64,000 nucleotides of DNA from Cinnamomum chago (Eukaryota; Streptophyta; Magnoliopsida; Laurales; Lauraceae), in NCBI GenBank assembly GCA_038049695.1, contig CP142451.1:68464001-68528000 (forward strand), given 5' to 3'. The position numbers and the translations under genes are program-made. This document shows, piece after piece, positions 46,250 through 59,420 of the stretch. Below the pieces are notes generated by a model. That model saw only the letters and a program-made list of their open reading frames with translations. It was not told the origin of the DNA and did not search any database. Each line of letters begins with the position of its first letter. Within the stretch, counting starts at the first letter, position 1.

Positions 46250-47360
46250 AGTTTCAGGCCATTCCGACATCATTTGGCCTAGCTTCACTTCTCCAACAGC
46301 TAAGCAGCAGCTACCAGCGGCGACAGTGTCGAAGACCCCAAATCTTCGATCAGAGCCTACGAATGGTCTCAAAATACCTCTGAAAGGCTACATGTCAAGT
46401 TTCAAGTCAAACCGACACCGTTTGACCCGCCATCAACTCTCAGCAGCAAAATCAAGCCCTTAGGTAGCGAGCACTACCGAGGTCATCACTCATCAAACAG
46501 AGCACATGGGCAGCTCCTACATACCTCCAAAGGGCTACACAACAAATTTCAGGTCATTCCGATGACGTTTGACCCAGTTTCGATGCTCGGAAACAAAATC
46601 AAGCCTACCGGTGGCGGAGCACCCCGGGACCATGGCACCCAATTCGGAGCTTGTGGATCATCTCAAAATGACTCCAGTAGGCTCCCCATCGAATTTCAGG
46701 TCAATCGGACATCGTTTGACCAGAAGTCAAAGCTTGGCATTTCCCTCGCGGTGAAATAAAGGCAAGCGTTTGCATAACTCCAAATGGCTTCAAAACTCAA
46801 ATGAAAGCCTATGGTTGGTCTTATCTACTGATGGGGGAGTCACACGTCGAATTTCAGGTCAATCGGACATCGTTTGACCAGAAGTCAAAGCTCGGCATTT
46901 CCCTCGCGGTGAAATAAAGGCAAGCGTTTGCATGACTCCAAATGGCTTCAAAACTCAAATAAAAGCCTATGGTTGGTCCTATATACTGATGAGGAAGCTA
47001 CCCATCAAATTTCAGGTCAATCGGACATCGTTTGACCAGAAGTCAAAGCTCGGCATTTCCCTCGCGGTGAAATAAAGGCAAGCGTTTGCATGACTCCAAA
47101 TGGCTTCAAAACTAAAACAAAATCCTATGGTTGGTCCTATCTACTGATGAGGAAGCTACCCATCAAATTTCAGGTCAATCGGACATCGTTTGATCGAAAG
47201 TCAAAGGTCGGCATTTCCCTCGCAATGAAAACAAAGTCAAGCATTTACGGGACCCAAAACGGCTTCAAAACCTGAACAAAAGCCTATGGTTGGTCTCTTC
47301 TACTACTCAAGAAGCTACACGTCGAATTTCAGGTCATTCCGACAACGTTTGACCTAGTTT
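46250..47360 (+). repeat. About 158-bp tandem repeats in Gypsy-1 U3
   Basis: The phrase TTTCAGGTCAATCGGACATCG recurs at about 46252, 46397, 46535, 46692, 46850, 47008, 47166 and 47325. The last six are 157-159 bp apart. The middle units (46692-47166) are nearly identical; the outer ones are diverged. It is a minisatellite that grew inside the LTR. Confidence 0.88.
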
Positions 47361-48306
47361 CGACGCTTGACAAAAATCGGCAGTTCTCCACAGCAAAGTC
47401 TTTGGCTTTTCAGAAAATGGGAAACTTTGCGATCCGATTTGCATGGCTTCTCGTCAGGTTTTCTTGAGGGAAATCCAGCCAATAAGTGAGAGGAAATTCC
47501 AAGAAAAATGCAGGAGAAAACAGAAGCAAAAACGGACGAAAAACGGCGAAGAAAAGGCGACCGAAAGACGGCCGACCATTGGGCACAAACCCCATGGTCG
47601 CCGGCGACCATGGAGGTCCGGGCCGCCGGACCTCGCCCAAAAACCCTGTTTTCCGGGTTCTTTTCGCGTTTCGAGTTGATTGGCCCCTGTGATTTTTCCA
47701 AAATCTGATTTTTTGTGCATGATATCCGTCGATCTTCATCAACATCACGGATCCATCACTGGAATCATTAGATCATCATTGGACGCCTCAAGATCGTCAA
47801 ACGGCTGACCAAGAAAGCACACTTTCTGCCCGCCCGATCGCGAAATCGACTGGACAGATGTTGCTGGCCCGTTGACATCAACCAATGTCTGAAATTGGAT
47901 CACCATCCGACATCAAATGGTATGTGGGTCCATTGGTGATCATCGCAAGAAGAATCCCAAAGGATGCGGCATGGCCAGCGACTCTTCAAGCGCCCGGGCA
48001 ATCAATTAATGAAGTTAAATGACCCGTTTATGGCAAGTTAATGTGGTCATTAACTCATTATTTCGAACGGCCCAATCAAAAGCAAGCAAATGGGAGTTAG
48101 AAGTCCAAGTAATCATGACATTATAATCATGAGACTCCCATCATCATGGAGATTAAAGGCGATTAAATGCCCATCACTCTCCATCGGCCAATCAAATTCA
48201 AGGAAAAAGTAGTTACAAAACAAGTAAATAAAAACTTGTAACTCCTCCCATCATGAGCATTAATCCATAAATGCTCATAAACTCTCCTAAATGGCTACCA
48301 AAGGCC

Positions 48307-48314
48307 TATAAATA
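48307..48314 (+). promoter_or_regulatory. Gypsy-1 LTR TATA box
   Basis: TATAAATA in GGCCTATAAATAGGAGGG, a typical plant LTR core promoter, about 0.8 kb before the LTR end. Confidence 0.7.
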
Positions 48315-49112
48315 GGAGGGTCATTCCAAGGGAAACGGGGCCAGAGAAAAATTGCCAGAAAATCATTCAAAAATCCTCGGAGAAATCTTTACAACTCTGC
48401 TCCTTCAAGAAAACTCTGCAGCAACCAACACTACAAGGTGATCAAAGCCCCTTGGGGGGCCACCCCCCCCAAGGCCACCTCTCCTTCTATCCAACATGGC
48501 TAGATGCGGCTTTTCAGCCCGTCTACTCAGCTTCTTACCGGATATAGGACCTTATCTTGGTCCTTATCCTCTAAAAATCTGAGGTTGGAACCAAGCCAAG
48601 AAATCAAGCATCAAAGTTCTCATCTGAAGGACGATGGCGGAGTCCATACATGACTCGCGACCGTCGATCTGAACGGGTCCCCCAACAATCGCATAAAAAA
48701 TTAGATTCCATTTCTTTTCTTTTCTATTGTATTGTATTTTTTTCTTAAAGAGACACAAAATTCACATTTCTTGTCTTTTCATTATTGATGAGATTTGTAA
48801 ACCGCCTTTCACGGCACCAAAATCGCCTTTCACGGCAAACAAAGAAAATCGCCTCTCACGGCATTCAAAACAAACTTGTCTCTTTTCTTTAAAATATGTG
48901 TGCAATGGAAAGTTAGGAAAAAGTTGATTTCCTTTATACTTGTGAAGGTGAATCTCCGGATCACTACTCTAAATTCCAAGTAGAAAAGAAAATCTGACAT
49001 ACCCACAAAAATGTTGATACCCGCCTTTCTTTCTTCCCTCTCCCTCCTTCCGGACCCCGACAGACCCGGGGCGGATGGCAGTGGAGGAGGAACGGAGGGG
49101 CGCGGTCCAGCA

Positions 49113-49862
49113 AGTTGGCACACCCGGTGGGACCTTGTTCATTTGAGAACACGATGCTTGGATTCTTTGGCTCCTTTTTAGTTGGTGGCCTATGTTGGAT
49201 CTTGCATCTAAAAAAAACACATGAGATGGGGTTCTTGGAAATTTCTTCTTTTGAGTTTATTTCCAGTCTTTCTTGTTTCTAAAAGAAAATTCTCAAAAAG
49301 AAACAAAATCTGATTTATAAAAATTTCAGATTTCCCTCTTTTGGGTTTAAGTTGAGAAACTTTGGTTTCTTCCTTTTCGGACTTCGAGATCGCAGAAATG
49401 TTGAACTCATTTTCGGAATGGAACACCATTCGCTCTCTTCTATGAATCCATATAAAAAAATCTTTCAAAAAAAAAACCACTAAGGTTGCACCAATTGCGT
49501 TCTTTGACCAAAGTGGATCTAAGAAAAGCCTTGTCCAGAGTGTGGAGACAGCTAGACTGTTATAGGCAAGGGTCCTCCAAACGGGTTCATTAAGTAATCC
49601 TACCCTTACCTGGGGGCTGATCTATCAATTGAGGTTTCATAAGATCGAATTGGAGATCTATGTGAACTCTTAAAAAAAATCTTCAAAAAAAAAATCTCTA
49701 AAAAAAAAATGGAACAAAAAAAAAACCTCTGTCACTTTTGAATTCATATTTGAGAAATCTTGGTTCCTTCCTTTTCGGACTTTCGAGCTCGCAGAAACGT
49801 TGAGCTCATTTTCGGATTGGAGTACCATTTGCTCTCTTCTATAAGTCCAATCTTGACACTTT

Positions 49863-49895
<33 letters not shown>

Positions 49896-50432
49896 TTCGT
49901 CACTTTTGGATTCACATTTGAGAAATCCTGGTTCCTTCCTTTTCGGACTTTCGAGCTCGCAGAAATGTTGAGCTCATTTTCGGATTAGAATACCATTTGC
50001 TCTCTTTTATGAATCCAATCTTGACCTTTCGAAAATCCCATCTCGTGTCCTTTCCAAGGATGCGATTTGCAACATTTGTGCCTAGCGGTGCTAGTACGCT
50101 CTTTCGGGTCTACTGTATTCGCAACCGACACATTTGTATCTCAACCTTATATCATTTTACCTTGAGTGAGCTTTGCTTCTCGGTAATTTGAATTAAGGTT
50201 CACAATTGCTTCTAGCAGTCACTGGGACGCTCATTCTGAGCTGACCCTACCTGCGTTTAGAACAATTGTGCCCTCTATGGCTTTTCTGCCTTCCTCATGT
50301 TGCTTGGGCTGGGCCATGACCCCTCGGGCAACTTGAAGAGGCGAAACCATAGTATTTTCCATTTATGATCACCATATTCTTGTGATTACTAATGGATATG
50401 GTCTTGTTTCAGAAGTTTTCCAAAAACTAACA
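49113..50432 (+). other. Gypsy-1 leader with PBS-like site and internal repeats
   Basis: TTGGCACACCCGGTGGGACC (49115-49134) sits at the PBS position; I cannot name the tRNA with certainty. A block with CCTTTTCGGACTT, TCGAGCTCGCAGAAA and CTCATTTTCGGATT recurs near 49370, 49770 and 49937. A run of 30 A is at 49864-49893. No coding frame, and it ends at the gag ATG. Confidence 0.75.
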
Positions 50433-53000
50433 ATGGCAGCTTCATTAACCATCACCTTTGATGAGAACAAGTACCAGCTCATGCTCCAAGACAAACAAAC
50501 CAAGCGCACTTACAAGCGCCCTGCCAGCTGCCGAAGCGTCATTTCCCTCGGCAACTCAGAAGACACCGGGTCAAACTCTACTCCCCGGACCATTGTCGTC
50601 GGGTCATTGGGACCATTCCCACTACCCGTAGAAGAAACCGCACCTGCCAAGAAGCAGAGAACCGCCCCTCAACGTATCACTACAGTGATTCCAAGGGCGA
50701 TCATCAAGAAGCCTGAGGCCCGTAGCGCTCCTGCAAAGCCTCAACCTACAAGAAACCAGGTCTACTCAAAGACTTGGTCCCCAAGACCTTCACCCAAACA
50801 AAGAAGGTCACAAACATCAGCAAAGCCAGTATACCTGGCCTCTCTCAAGGAGAACCGGTTCTACCCTCTTGCTTACATGAAAGAGAAGAAACCTACCCTC
50901 AGCCAAACAAAACCAACTCAGCACGAGCCGGCTTGCTCCTACAAGCCCAAAATCAAATTGTGCATCGTAAGGCCTCCGCAAGAACTTGCAAAGGCCTGCA
51001 CTCCTACGAGTCGACCCTTCCTCTCAACAGGGGCTGAACTCGCCAAATTCAAGGCTTCGCTCCGGCAGGCAAAGGACCGCGTCCAGATCCTGTCCCTGCC
51101 AGTCTTCAAAGAAGACAAGCTCGGCTGCTGCGCACCAGGGACTACGTCCTTCATTGCCAGAGCACAGCCGGAGCTAACTGAAGCTCAAATCGCTCGCCGT
51201 ATGCGCCGCCGCACGGCATATCGACAAAAGAGACTAGAGAAGCAAAGAACCCAGGATTCTGCACTTCAGGTCTCCCAAAAATGGGTCGAAAAAGAAAGAC
51301 CTGACCAAGTTGCTGCTGTTTATATGGTTGGCAAAACCAGAAGACGCCAGAAGTCAGCAACTAAAATCCATGTCAGACGTCCGGTGACTCGCAACGTCTC
51401 CCGGACACGAAGACATAAAGAAAACTCTCCCGCTCCTTCAAGCCAAGGACATCGGAGTAATCACTCTTCGAGCTCTTCATCTAAGAGAATGAGCTCTAGC
51501 TTAGTCACCAAGACAATATCTTCATTCAACTCTCGAGGAATGAACGTCTTGGTCACAAATTCTGAGCAACCTCCGCCGCATGATGACGTAACCGCACGCA
51601 TCCAGCAGCTGGAGCAAGGGCAGCAGAGGATAGAGACTCTAATAGAGAACCTAATTCTCAATCTTCAGCGTCCACAAAACAATGAAGCTCCTCCGAGCCA
51701 TCAAGGCGACGAGGAAAACGCGAAAAACAGTGAGTCACGCGCCCTTACCAAAAAGGACGTTGACGATATCCTCGCCAAAGCAAAAGAAGAGGATACACTA
51801 AAGGAGCATGGGATCAAGCCACCATATCCCTTGTGGATGGACTCGGTCCCGTTCCCTATAAAATTCAAGCAACCTACTCTCCAAACATATACGGGGAAAG
51901 GTTCAGCCAGACAACACGTCATCCATTTCAAGATCCTGACGGGAGCTATTGCGGATCAAGATGCCCTCAAAATCCGCCTCTTTGCAAGTACCCTAAAAGG
52001 TACGACCTTTGATTGGTACTCCACTCTGCCGGAGGACTCCATTCAAAATTGGGCCATGCTGGAGACACACTTCCTAACCCACTTCAAAGGTGAGGATCAT
52101 CCTGTTACTATGGCGCAGCTCTGCAGCCTAAAACAGGGAGAGAGTGAGTCAACATATGACTTCATTCACAAGTGGAAGGCAATGGCGTACAAATGCTCAG
52201 ATGTATTGCCACAAGCGTCGCTAGTCGACATCTGCCGTAACAACATGAGAGCAAGAATCCACTCCATGATTATCGGCAATAAATCAAAAAACCTAGGTGA
52301 ACTCCTAGAAGCTTCTATGGAGGCTGAAACGGTGATCAAAGACCTCAACAGTCAGAAATCATCAAAGAAAGAGCCGACTGCCATTGTAACCTCAAAACCA
52401 AAGAAAAAGGAGGTTCTCAATGTGCAAACCAAGTCAGCTCCTCAGCAGCTAAAGAAAGCTGAAAACAAAGCTGCAGGTAAAAAGCCTGAACTCTCTGATG
52501 CCTTCAAAGAACGAGTAGAGAAGAAATACCCGTTCGATGAAGATGTTGAAGAAATCTTTGAGGCACTTCTCGCAAACGGTAAACTCACCTTGCCTGACCC
52601 CAAAAGACCAGGAAATGTTGGCAAAACCAACGATCCTCGGTACTGTCCATACCATCAGATGGTCTCGCATCCTCTCAGTCAATGCTTTGTTGTGAGAGAA
52701 AAGATAAATGAGATGTGGAAAAACGGAGTCATTACCTTCGACAAAAACTATGGGTCTGCCTCCGTCAACATGGTGTCGTGTGGACAAAAACAAAAATCAC
52801 CAAAAGAGAAGATCACTACTTCCTTCAAGGTGATAAAGATGACCCAAACGTCCCAAGAGTTGGTTCCATATCCAACATCAGACGGACAACCCATATGGGT
52901 ACACCCCGATATCCTAGAAGATGAAAATTGGGAGGTCGTCAAAACAAAGCCAACCGCTCGACAGCGATGGCAAGCCAGGAGACAACTCCGCAAGCTCAAA
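50433..53000 (+). pseudogene. Gypsy-1 gag region (fossil element; end approximate)
   Basis: The start is the ATG at 50433 (MAASLTITFDENKY) in AACAATGGC context. An upstream in-frame GTG is not credible. The N-terminal third is basic and proline/serine rich. A Retrotrans_gag domain spans about 51950-52330 (FASTLKGTTFDWYSTL, HFKGEDHPVTM, ESTYDFIHKWKAMAYKC). A cysteine/histidine segment CPYHQMVSHPLSQC lies near 52645-52690, in place of a classic CCHC knuckle. Gypsy-2 pieces 1 and 2 are its older match. Confidence 0.85.
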
Positions 53001-55472
53001 CAGCATTAGAAAGCTCCGAAAAAGCAAGAAGACATTGAAAAGGCAGAGACCTCCTCTACCGCTTCACTGGGGACAACAGAAGAGTCCTCTCCTAAGACTT
53101 CAAAGGCGGCAAGAAAATTCACTCTTGGTGATTTCATGCCACCACACCTCAAAGATGAAACTACGCAGGGGGCATCATACTCTTGCAACTCGGTGGTCGG
53201 ATTCCCCATGGATGGATACGAGTCCAGTGACACCGCTAGTGACATCGATGAGTGGGAGGAATCTCTCGAAATAGGAGAATATCTCTCCGACGAGGAATGG
53301 ATCCCTGAATCTCATCTTATGCCAGTAATCTAGTATAACCCATTACAGTCGCAAGGATCCTGGTCTGATGATGAAGAAGACCAAGAGGCTGTCCAAGAAA
53401 ATACTCCAGTGGAACCCAACCATGTTGAACCACAAGGAGCAGACGAAGAAGAAGATTTGCCCCCCATGCCTGATCTCGATGAATACGCAAGGATCTTGCA
53501 GCACCTTGCTATAGAGCAAGAACAAGGTCGCATCAACCAGCTTCGTCCCAACCCGGCACCGGAAGTTCCTGAAAATCTACAGGAATCTCCTCCGGTAACC
53601 CCGGAAAACGAAGAAAGCTGTTGGATCGATGATCCTCCTACATCTGAGGACGAATCTGATTCCCAACAGTTCATCTTGGAGGCATCTTCCGTCAAAGTTA
53701 CTTGCAATGCAATAGCTCAGGATGATAATTCCTCACCTTCTCAGGCTTCGTCTCCTGGAACAGTGACATCGGAACTCAAACCTCTTCCGACTGATCACCT
53801 TGAAGAAATTCCAGCCGGTGAAATCTTCTTCAGAGAAAATCCTGTCAATTGGTCCCAAATGCCCGATCTCATCAGTGATGTCTGGACCGATAAAATATTC
53901 GATAAAGAAGGAAAGTTGCTGGATGTTGTTCAGGACTTGCTCCCGGAAAATGCTCCATGCAACACAATTACTGAAGATGGCAATGCTGACACAGAGACAT
54001 CTTCAGCAAATGAGAAGGAACAACCCCTCGATCTCGAGGGTGATGTTCCAAACAAAAACCCTTCTCCAGAAGCTCTTGAAGTTGGTAGAGGTACCCGTTC
54101 TGGCCGGGATTATCACAAAAACTACAACCAACCTTCTGCTTCTTATGTAAATCCTTTGGGAAAACAAGCTGTAAACACCCCTAGTGGCAAGAATAATGAA
54201 AATGCAGGCCCCAAGGAGGCTTTCAAGTACGACTTGATTCAGCACTTCAAACACATACCTGCACGTCTGCACATCCTAGACTTATTACGAATGTCACCAC
54301 AGACTCGTGATAGTCTCATTTCAGAACTACAAATGCTGGATGCGGATGTCGACAAACATGCCCCACAAGTCCTACAAATTGAAATGGACTATAGGGTCAA
54401 AAAATCAAAAACTCCCTCAAAAGGAGAAAAGAAGAAAACTGAGGGATCCTGCATCGAATGCCTCTCGGTTCAAAAAGCAGCAAGTGCAACCATCGCCTTC
54501 ACCAAGGAAGACCTCCTGCTAGGCGAGACAAAGCACAACCGACCCCTGTACTTCACCGGGTACATCAAAGAGGTGCCAGTAATCAGAATCCAGATCGATC
54601 CAGGTTCTGCACTCAACCTCATCTCCACTTCGGCACTCGAAGAACTGGGCATTCCGCCTAGCAAACTGAGCCACACGTCTGTGTCCATCGTTGGATATGA
54701 TGGCAGCGCTCAAAGGCCAATCGGCAAAATCAGGTTCAAGTTGCAAATCGGTGATCTTATCTCCGAGGTCACTGTCTATGCAATAAAGACCCCTTCATGC
54801 TACAACATCCTTCTCGGACGCCCCTGGATACACGAGAATGGTGTTGTCCCTTCGACTTTACATCAGTGCATCAAGTTCGTTGGCAATGACGGCATGATAC
54901 ATCGAGTGTTTGCAGACAAAAAGCCCTTCAAAGGTAAAGAAGTCTATTTCGCAGATGCTCAGATGTACAAAGATGAAAAAGAAGAAAGGGAGGAAGAAAC
55001 AACACCCTTTGCCGAAAATCTCCAGAAAGACAAAGGCAAGGCTCCTCAGCAATCACCGGAAGAAAACAAACCCTCTATCAAAACCGAAGAGAATAATCAA
55101 TCTCCCTTCATGGTCTCCCTCAAGTCTTCAAAGCCTCTGGTGATCACCACCAAAGCAAAGAAGACAAAACAAAAGGCTGGGGGCAAGGTTGCTGTCCCCT
55201 TCATATCTATCTTGCAAGACACGGATTCGGACTCAGAGCCAGAAGATGACACATCGTCAAGCCAAGCTGATGATCAACAAGTTCAGCCCGCTCTCACTCC
55301 GATGGAGACAACCGTTGACATAGAAGATCCGACATCTGCTTCCTTCATTGTTCCAGCAACATCAGCAGAAGAAAAGCCAATCTTCTTCCATAAATCGGGA
55401 GTTTCTTCATCAAATTCTTCGCTTGAACCTTTCCAAAATGAAGGTATGCCTCAATTATCCCTGTATAGTCCA

Positions 55473-55568
55473 ATGGCACAAGCTATCATGAAGAAAATGG
55501 GCTACGACGTTCAGAACCCAATCGGTTTGGGAGATGGCCGTGGTATTATCACGCCATTGGAACCAACC
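55473..55568 (+). other. G-patch-like motif between protease and RT
   Basis: Encodes MAQAIMKKMGYDV, then IGLGDGRGIITPLEP. This fits the G-patch pattern (hydrophobic, LxKMGW/Y, then GLG, then GI and P). A G-patch directly downstream of protease is known in betaretroviruses. Its role here would be nucleic-acid binding, by inference. Confidence 0.6.
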
Positions 55569-57626
55569 CTGACCAAAAGTCAACTGGAAGGTTGGAAACC
55601 CCACCGCCACATAGAAAAGTCTTCACATGGGCTGGGGTATGATCTTGACGCTCCCTTGAGACAGTTGACACAAAGGCTGCAAAGTCGTCTTGCCGACCAA
55701 GCCTCAACATCTCATATTAATGAAGACATCGATCTCCCTGGATATCTCTTTGAAGAGTTGACCGTCAAGGATCCAGGAAGTTCATCCAATCGGTACGATT
55801 TCTCTGATGATGAAGAGGAATTGTCCGATGATACAGGCACACGGTTCTCTGGCCCAGAAGAACCACTGTCTCCAAAAGAAGTGCCCTACTTCGACATAGT
55901 TTCAACAGGTGATTGGGACCATCTCATAGCAAATCTTGAGAAAAGTACCAATGAAGAAGACCCATGGACAAAAGCAGAGCCGTGGTCTGTAGATACCTTT
56001 GGAACTCCAGAAGGCTTTGTTGGGCTGGAAGCCTCCGAAAATATTGTGGGGGAACCACCTTCAAACCTTCCAACTGAAGATTCTGTTCAAAAGATAGACT
56101 TGGGAACACCTGATAACCCACGTCCTGTATTCATAAGAAAGAATATAAAGGATGATGAGTTACCCGAGTATATCGCGTTTCTTCATGAGTTCGTTGATTG
56201 TTTTGCATGGTCTTACGCTGAGATGCCTGGCTTAGACCCCAAAATAGCAGTCCACAAACTCAATCTTCAAAAAGATATCAAGCCTGTCAAACAAGGCCAA
56301 AGAAGGTTCCGTCCTGACATGATGGACAAAATTGAACAAGAAGCTCAAAAACTCAAAAGCGTTGACTTCATCCGTGAGGAACAGCATCCTGAATGGTTGG
56401 CCAACATCGTCCCCGTGACAAAGAAAAATGGGCAAATCAGGATCTGCATTTATTACAGAGACCTAAACAATGCATGCCCAAAAGATGAATTCCCGCTCCC
56501 TATACCGGAGGTGATGACCGACAACACCTGTGGGTTCGAGCGAATGACATTCATGGATGGCTTCTCTGGCTACAATCAGATAAAGATGCATCCTGAAGAT
56601 GAAAAACACACAGCATTTCGGACCCCGTTTGGCGTGTATTGCTACACTGTCATGCCATTCGGTCTGAAGAATGCCGGTGCTACATATCAGAGGGCTATGA
56701 TGAAGATATTCCAAGATATACAGCACAAGACGGTCGAATGTTATGTCGATGACCTCGCCGTCAAAAGCAAAAGAAAAGAAGACCATCTCAAAGATCTTCG
56801 AGAAGTCTTCCTCCGACTTCGCAAACACAAACTGCGAATGAATCCCCTCAAATGCTTCTTCGGTGTTTCATCGGGTAAGTTTCTCGGATTCATAGGACGG
56901 AAAGCTGGCATAGAGCTTGACCCCATCAAAGTCAAGGCTATCCTAGAAATGCCATCTCCAAGAACCCTAAGACAATTAAAAGGGCTCCAAGGAAGATTGG
57001 CATACATTCGACGGTTCATCTCCAACCTATCAGGGAAGTGCCGTCCATTCTCTCGGTTAATGAAGAAAGGTGTCGATTTTGTCTGGGATGCTGAATGTGA
57101 AGCCGCGTTCCAGGACATCAAGTCATACCGGACTAAACCTCCAGTGTTGGCTGCCCCCACAACTGGAAAACCATTCCTCTTGTACACAAGAGCCCTTGAC
57201 TATTCTTTAGGCGCTCTACTCGCACAAAAGAATGACGAGGGAAAAGAAGCTGCTCTATATTACCTTAGCCGCATGTTGATAGGTGCAGAGCATCGCTACT
57301 CTCCAGTCGAAAAAGAATGCTTGGCAGTGATGTTCGCCGTACAAAAACTACGTCACTACCTGCTATCCAACACAGTGTACCTGATTTCGAGGATCAACCT
57401 CCTAAAGGTCCTTGTCACAAAAGCAGGTTCTCTCAATGCCCGACTAGCAAAATGGTCCATCCTCCTGTCACAATTTGACATTAGGTATGTACCACAAAAA
57501 GCAATCAAAGGCCAAGCTCTAGCAGACTTCCTCGCGGAGCATCCATTGCCTAAAGATTCTCCACTCAGGGATGACCTCCCAGACGAATCGGTCTACAGTG
57601 TGGAGACTTCCTTATCAAATGCTTCC

Positions 57627-58020
57627 TGGCACATGTACTTCGATGGCGCAACCAAGACAAATGAAAAGGGAAATCAAATATCGGGAATTGGCATTCTCTT
57701 TGTTAGTCCCGATAAATACATGATTCCGCATGCATTCTCGCTACTGGAACCATGTTCAAACAATGCAGCTGAGTACCAAGCCCTGATCATAGGATTGGAA
57801 CTCGCCCTCGAATCCGGCATCACTACGCTGGAAGCTTTTGGAGACTCTCAACTGATCGTCAACCAGATGAATCAGAAATTTGAAGTCAGGAAGCCCGATC
57901 TGTTGCCTTACTACAACAAGGCACAATTGCTTCGACAAAAGTTCGACATCTGTCACATCACCCACATCCTCAGAGGTGAAAACATTCGTGCAGATGCCCT
58001 GGCTGGACTTGCTGCGTTTA
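57627..58020 (+). other. Second (archaeal-type) RNase H domain of Gypsy-1
   Basis: MYFDGATKTNEKG supplies the first acidic residue. NNAAEYQALIIGLELAL and EAFGDSQLIVNQM supply the next, and ENIRADALAGLA the last. The order follows RNase HI. It follows a complete retroviral-type RNase H, the dual arrangement known for the Tat lineage. Confidence 0.8.
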
Positions 58021-59420
58021 TGGCAATCCAAGAAGGGGAAAACATGCAAGTTACAGTGTGTCAAAAAAGGATTCTCCCTCCTCTCAACACACATCAAGCA
58101 GTTGCTGAATGCCACCAATTGGTTGGAAGTCGGATCTCCGTCCTTAAACCTCTGATCGGCGACTGGAGGGATCCGTTCATTGATTACATCATGTTCGGAA
58201 TCCTACCTAAGGATCCAAAAGAGCGGGTAAGCATCCAAAGGCGAACCCCAAACTTTCATTTGGATATTCCTTCAAAAATGCTGTATAGAAAATCCTACAA
58301 CGGAGTACTTCTACGCTGCTTGTCACAACAAGAAGCTGAAGAAACACTCAAAGAGGTACATGCTGGTCTTTGTGGAGCCCATCAGGCTGGCCCTAAGCTC
58401 TACGATCAGATAAAAAGGATAGGTTATTATTGGCCTACCATGGTGGCTGATGCAATGCAATTTGCCAAGCGCTGCCAACAATGCCAAATTCATGGAGACT
58501 ATGTCCACATGCCTCCAGAATGGCTACATCCTACAGCAATCTCATGGCCTTTTGAAGCCTGGGGTATGGACATCATAGGTCCTATCTCTCCCCCATCAAG
58601 CAAAGGTCATCGCTTCATTTTCGCTGCTACGGATTATTTCTCCAAGTGGTCAGAAGCGTTCGCGCTTAATGAAATGAAGACCTCATCAGTCCTTCAGTTC
58701 TTGCGCACCAACATCATTTGTCGCTTCGGCATACCTAAAAGATTCGTCCATGATAACGGACCATAGTTCCACGATCACCGATTCTACAGGTTCTGCGACA
58801 AATACAAAATCCAAAGTTGTCCTTCAACTCCGTACAATCCGGCAGGGAATGGACTAGCAGAGGCTTTCAACAAAACGCTCTGCAAAATCCTCAAGAAAAT
58901 GGTCTCTAGTCACAAAAGAGATTGGAGCGACAAACTGCCTGAAGCTTTGTGGGCCTATCGAACCACCGTTCGAGGACCAACCCATAGCACACCATTCTCC
59001 TTGGTCTATGGATGCGAAGCTGTTGTCCCTTTGGAAGTTCAAATTCCTTCCTTAAGGGTATCTCTGCAAAATGACATGACGCAAGAAAGTAATGTCAAAT
59101 TGAGACTCCAAGAGCTGGATAACCTTGATGAGAGACGGCTCGAAGCTCTACAAAGCATTGAACTCTACCAAGCACGCATGGCAGGATCTTTTGACAAGAA
59201 GGTCAGGCAACGCGCCTACGAAAAGGGAGACTTGGTTCTTACAGTAAAAAGACCAATGGTTTTTGCCAACAAATCCAAAGGCAAATTTGAACCGAAATGG
59301 GAGGGACCTTTCGTCATCGACAAAGTCTTCTCCAACGGCGCATACGCTCTTCTAAACATGGAGGGTGACAGATGTATGCTGCCCATCAATGGAAAGTTCT
59401 TGAAGCGGTACTACCCTTGA

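Larger units (their letters stand above)
46090..49112 (+). repeat. Gypsy-1 5' LTR (3023 bp)
   Basis: Begins TGTTGACACC at the break in the Sirevirus RT and ends GGTCCAGCA, two bases before a PBS-like TTGGCACACCCGG. U3 holds a 158-bp repeat array (46250-47360). TATAAATA lies at 48307-48314, giving a predicted start near 48340. U5 has three CGCCTTTCACGGCA repeats (about 48800-48865). The frames at 47354-47748 and 48830-49220 in both strands are not genes. Confidence 0.85.
53001..59420 (+). pseudogene. Gypsy-1 pol region: PR, G-patch-like, RT, RNH, aRNH, INT (fossil)
   Basis: An acidic spacer (53000-54500), then protease with D-P-G-S (Asp codon 54597-54599) and RIQIDPGSALNLIS. A G-patch-like motif at 55473-55568. 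RT (about 56305-56905) with FMDGFSGYNQI, MPFGLKNAGATYQR and YVDD (56742-56753). RNase H (about 57160-57540; LLYTRALDYSLGALL, KECLAVMFAVQKLRHYL). A second RNase H (57627-58020; MYFDGATKTNEKG, NNAAEYQALIIGLELAL, ENIRADALAGLA). Integrase: HH-CC zinc region (about 58355-58485), core with WGMDIIGPI and NPAGNGLAEAFNKT, and a C-terminal domain to 59420. It has a small number of breaks. Confidence 0.88.

Noticed and set aside
46120-47300. Reading frame continuing from the Sirevirus RT into 46090 and beyond
   Set aside because: The sequence after 46089 is Gypsy-1 LTR. The apparent continuation is chance read-through across an insertion junction.
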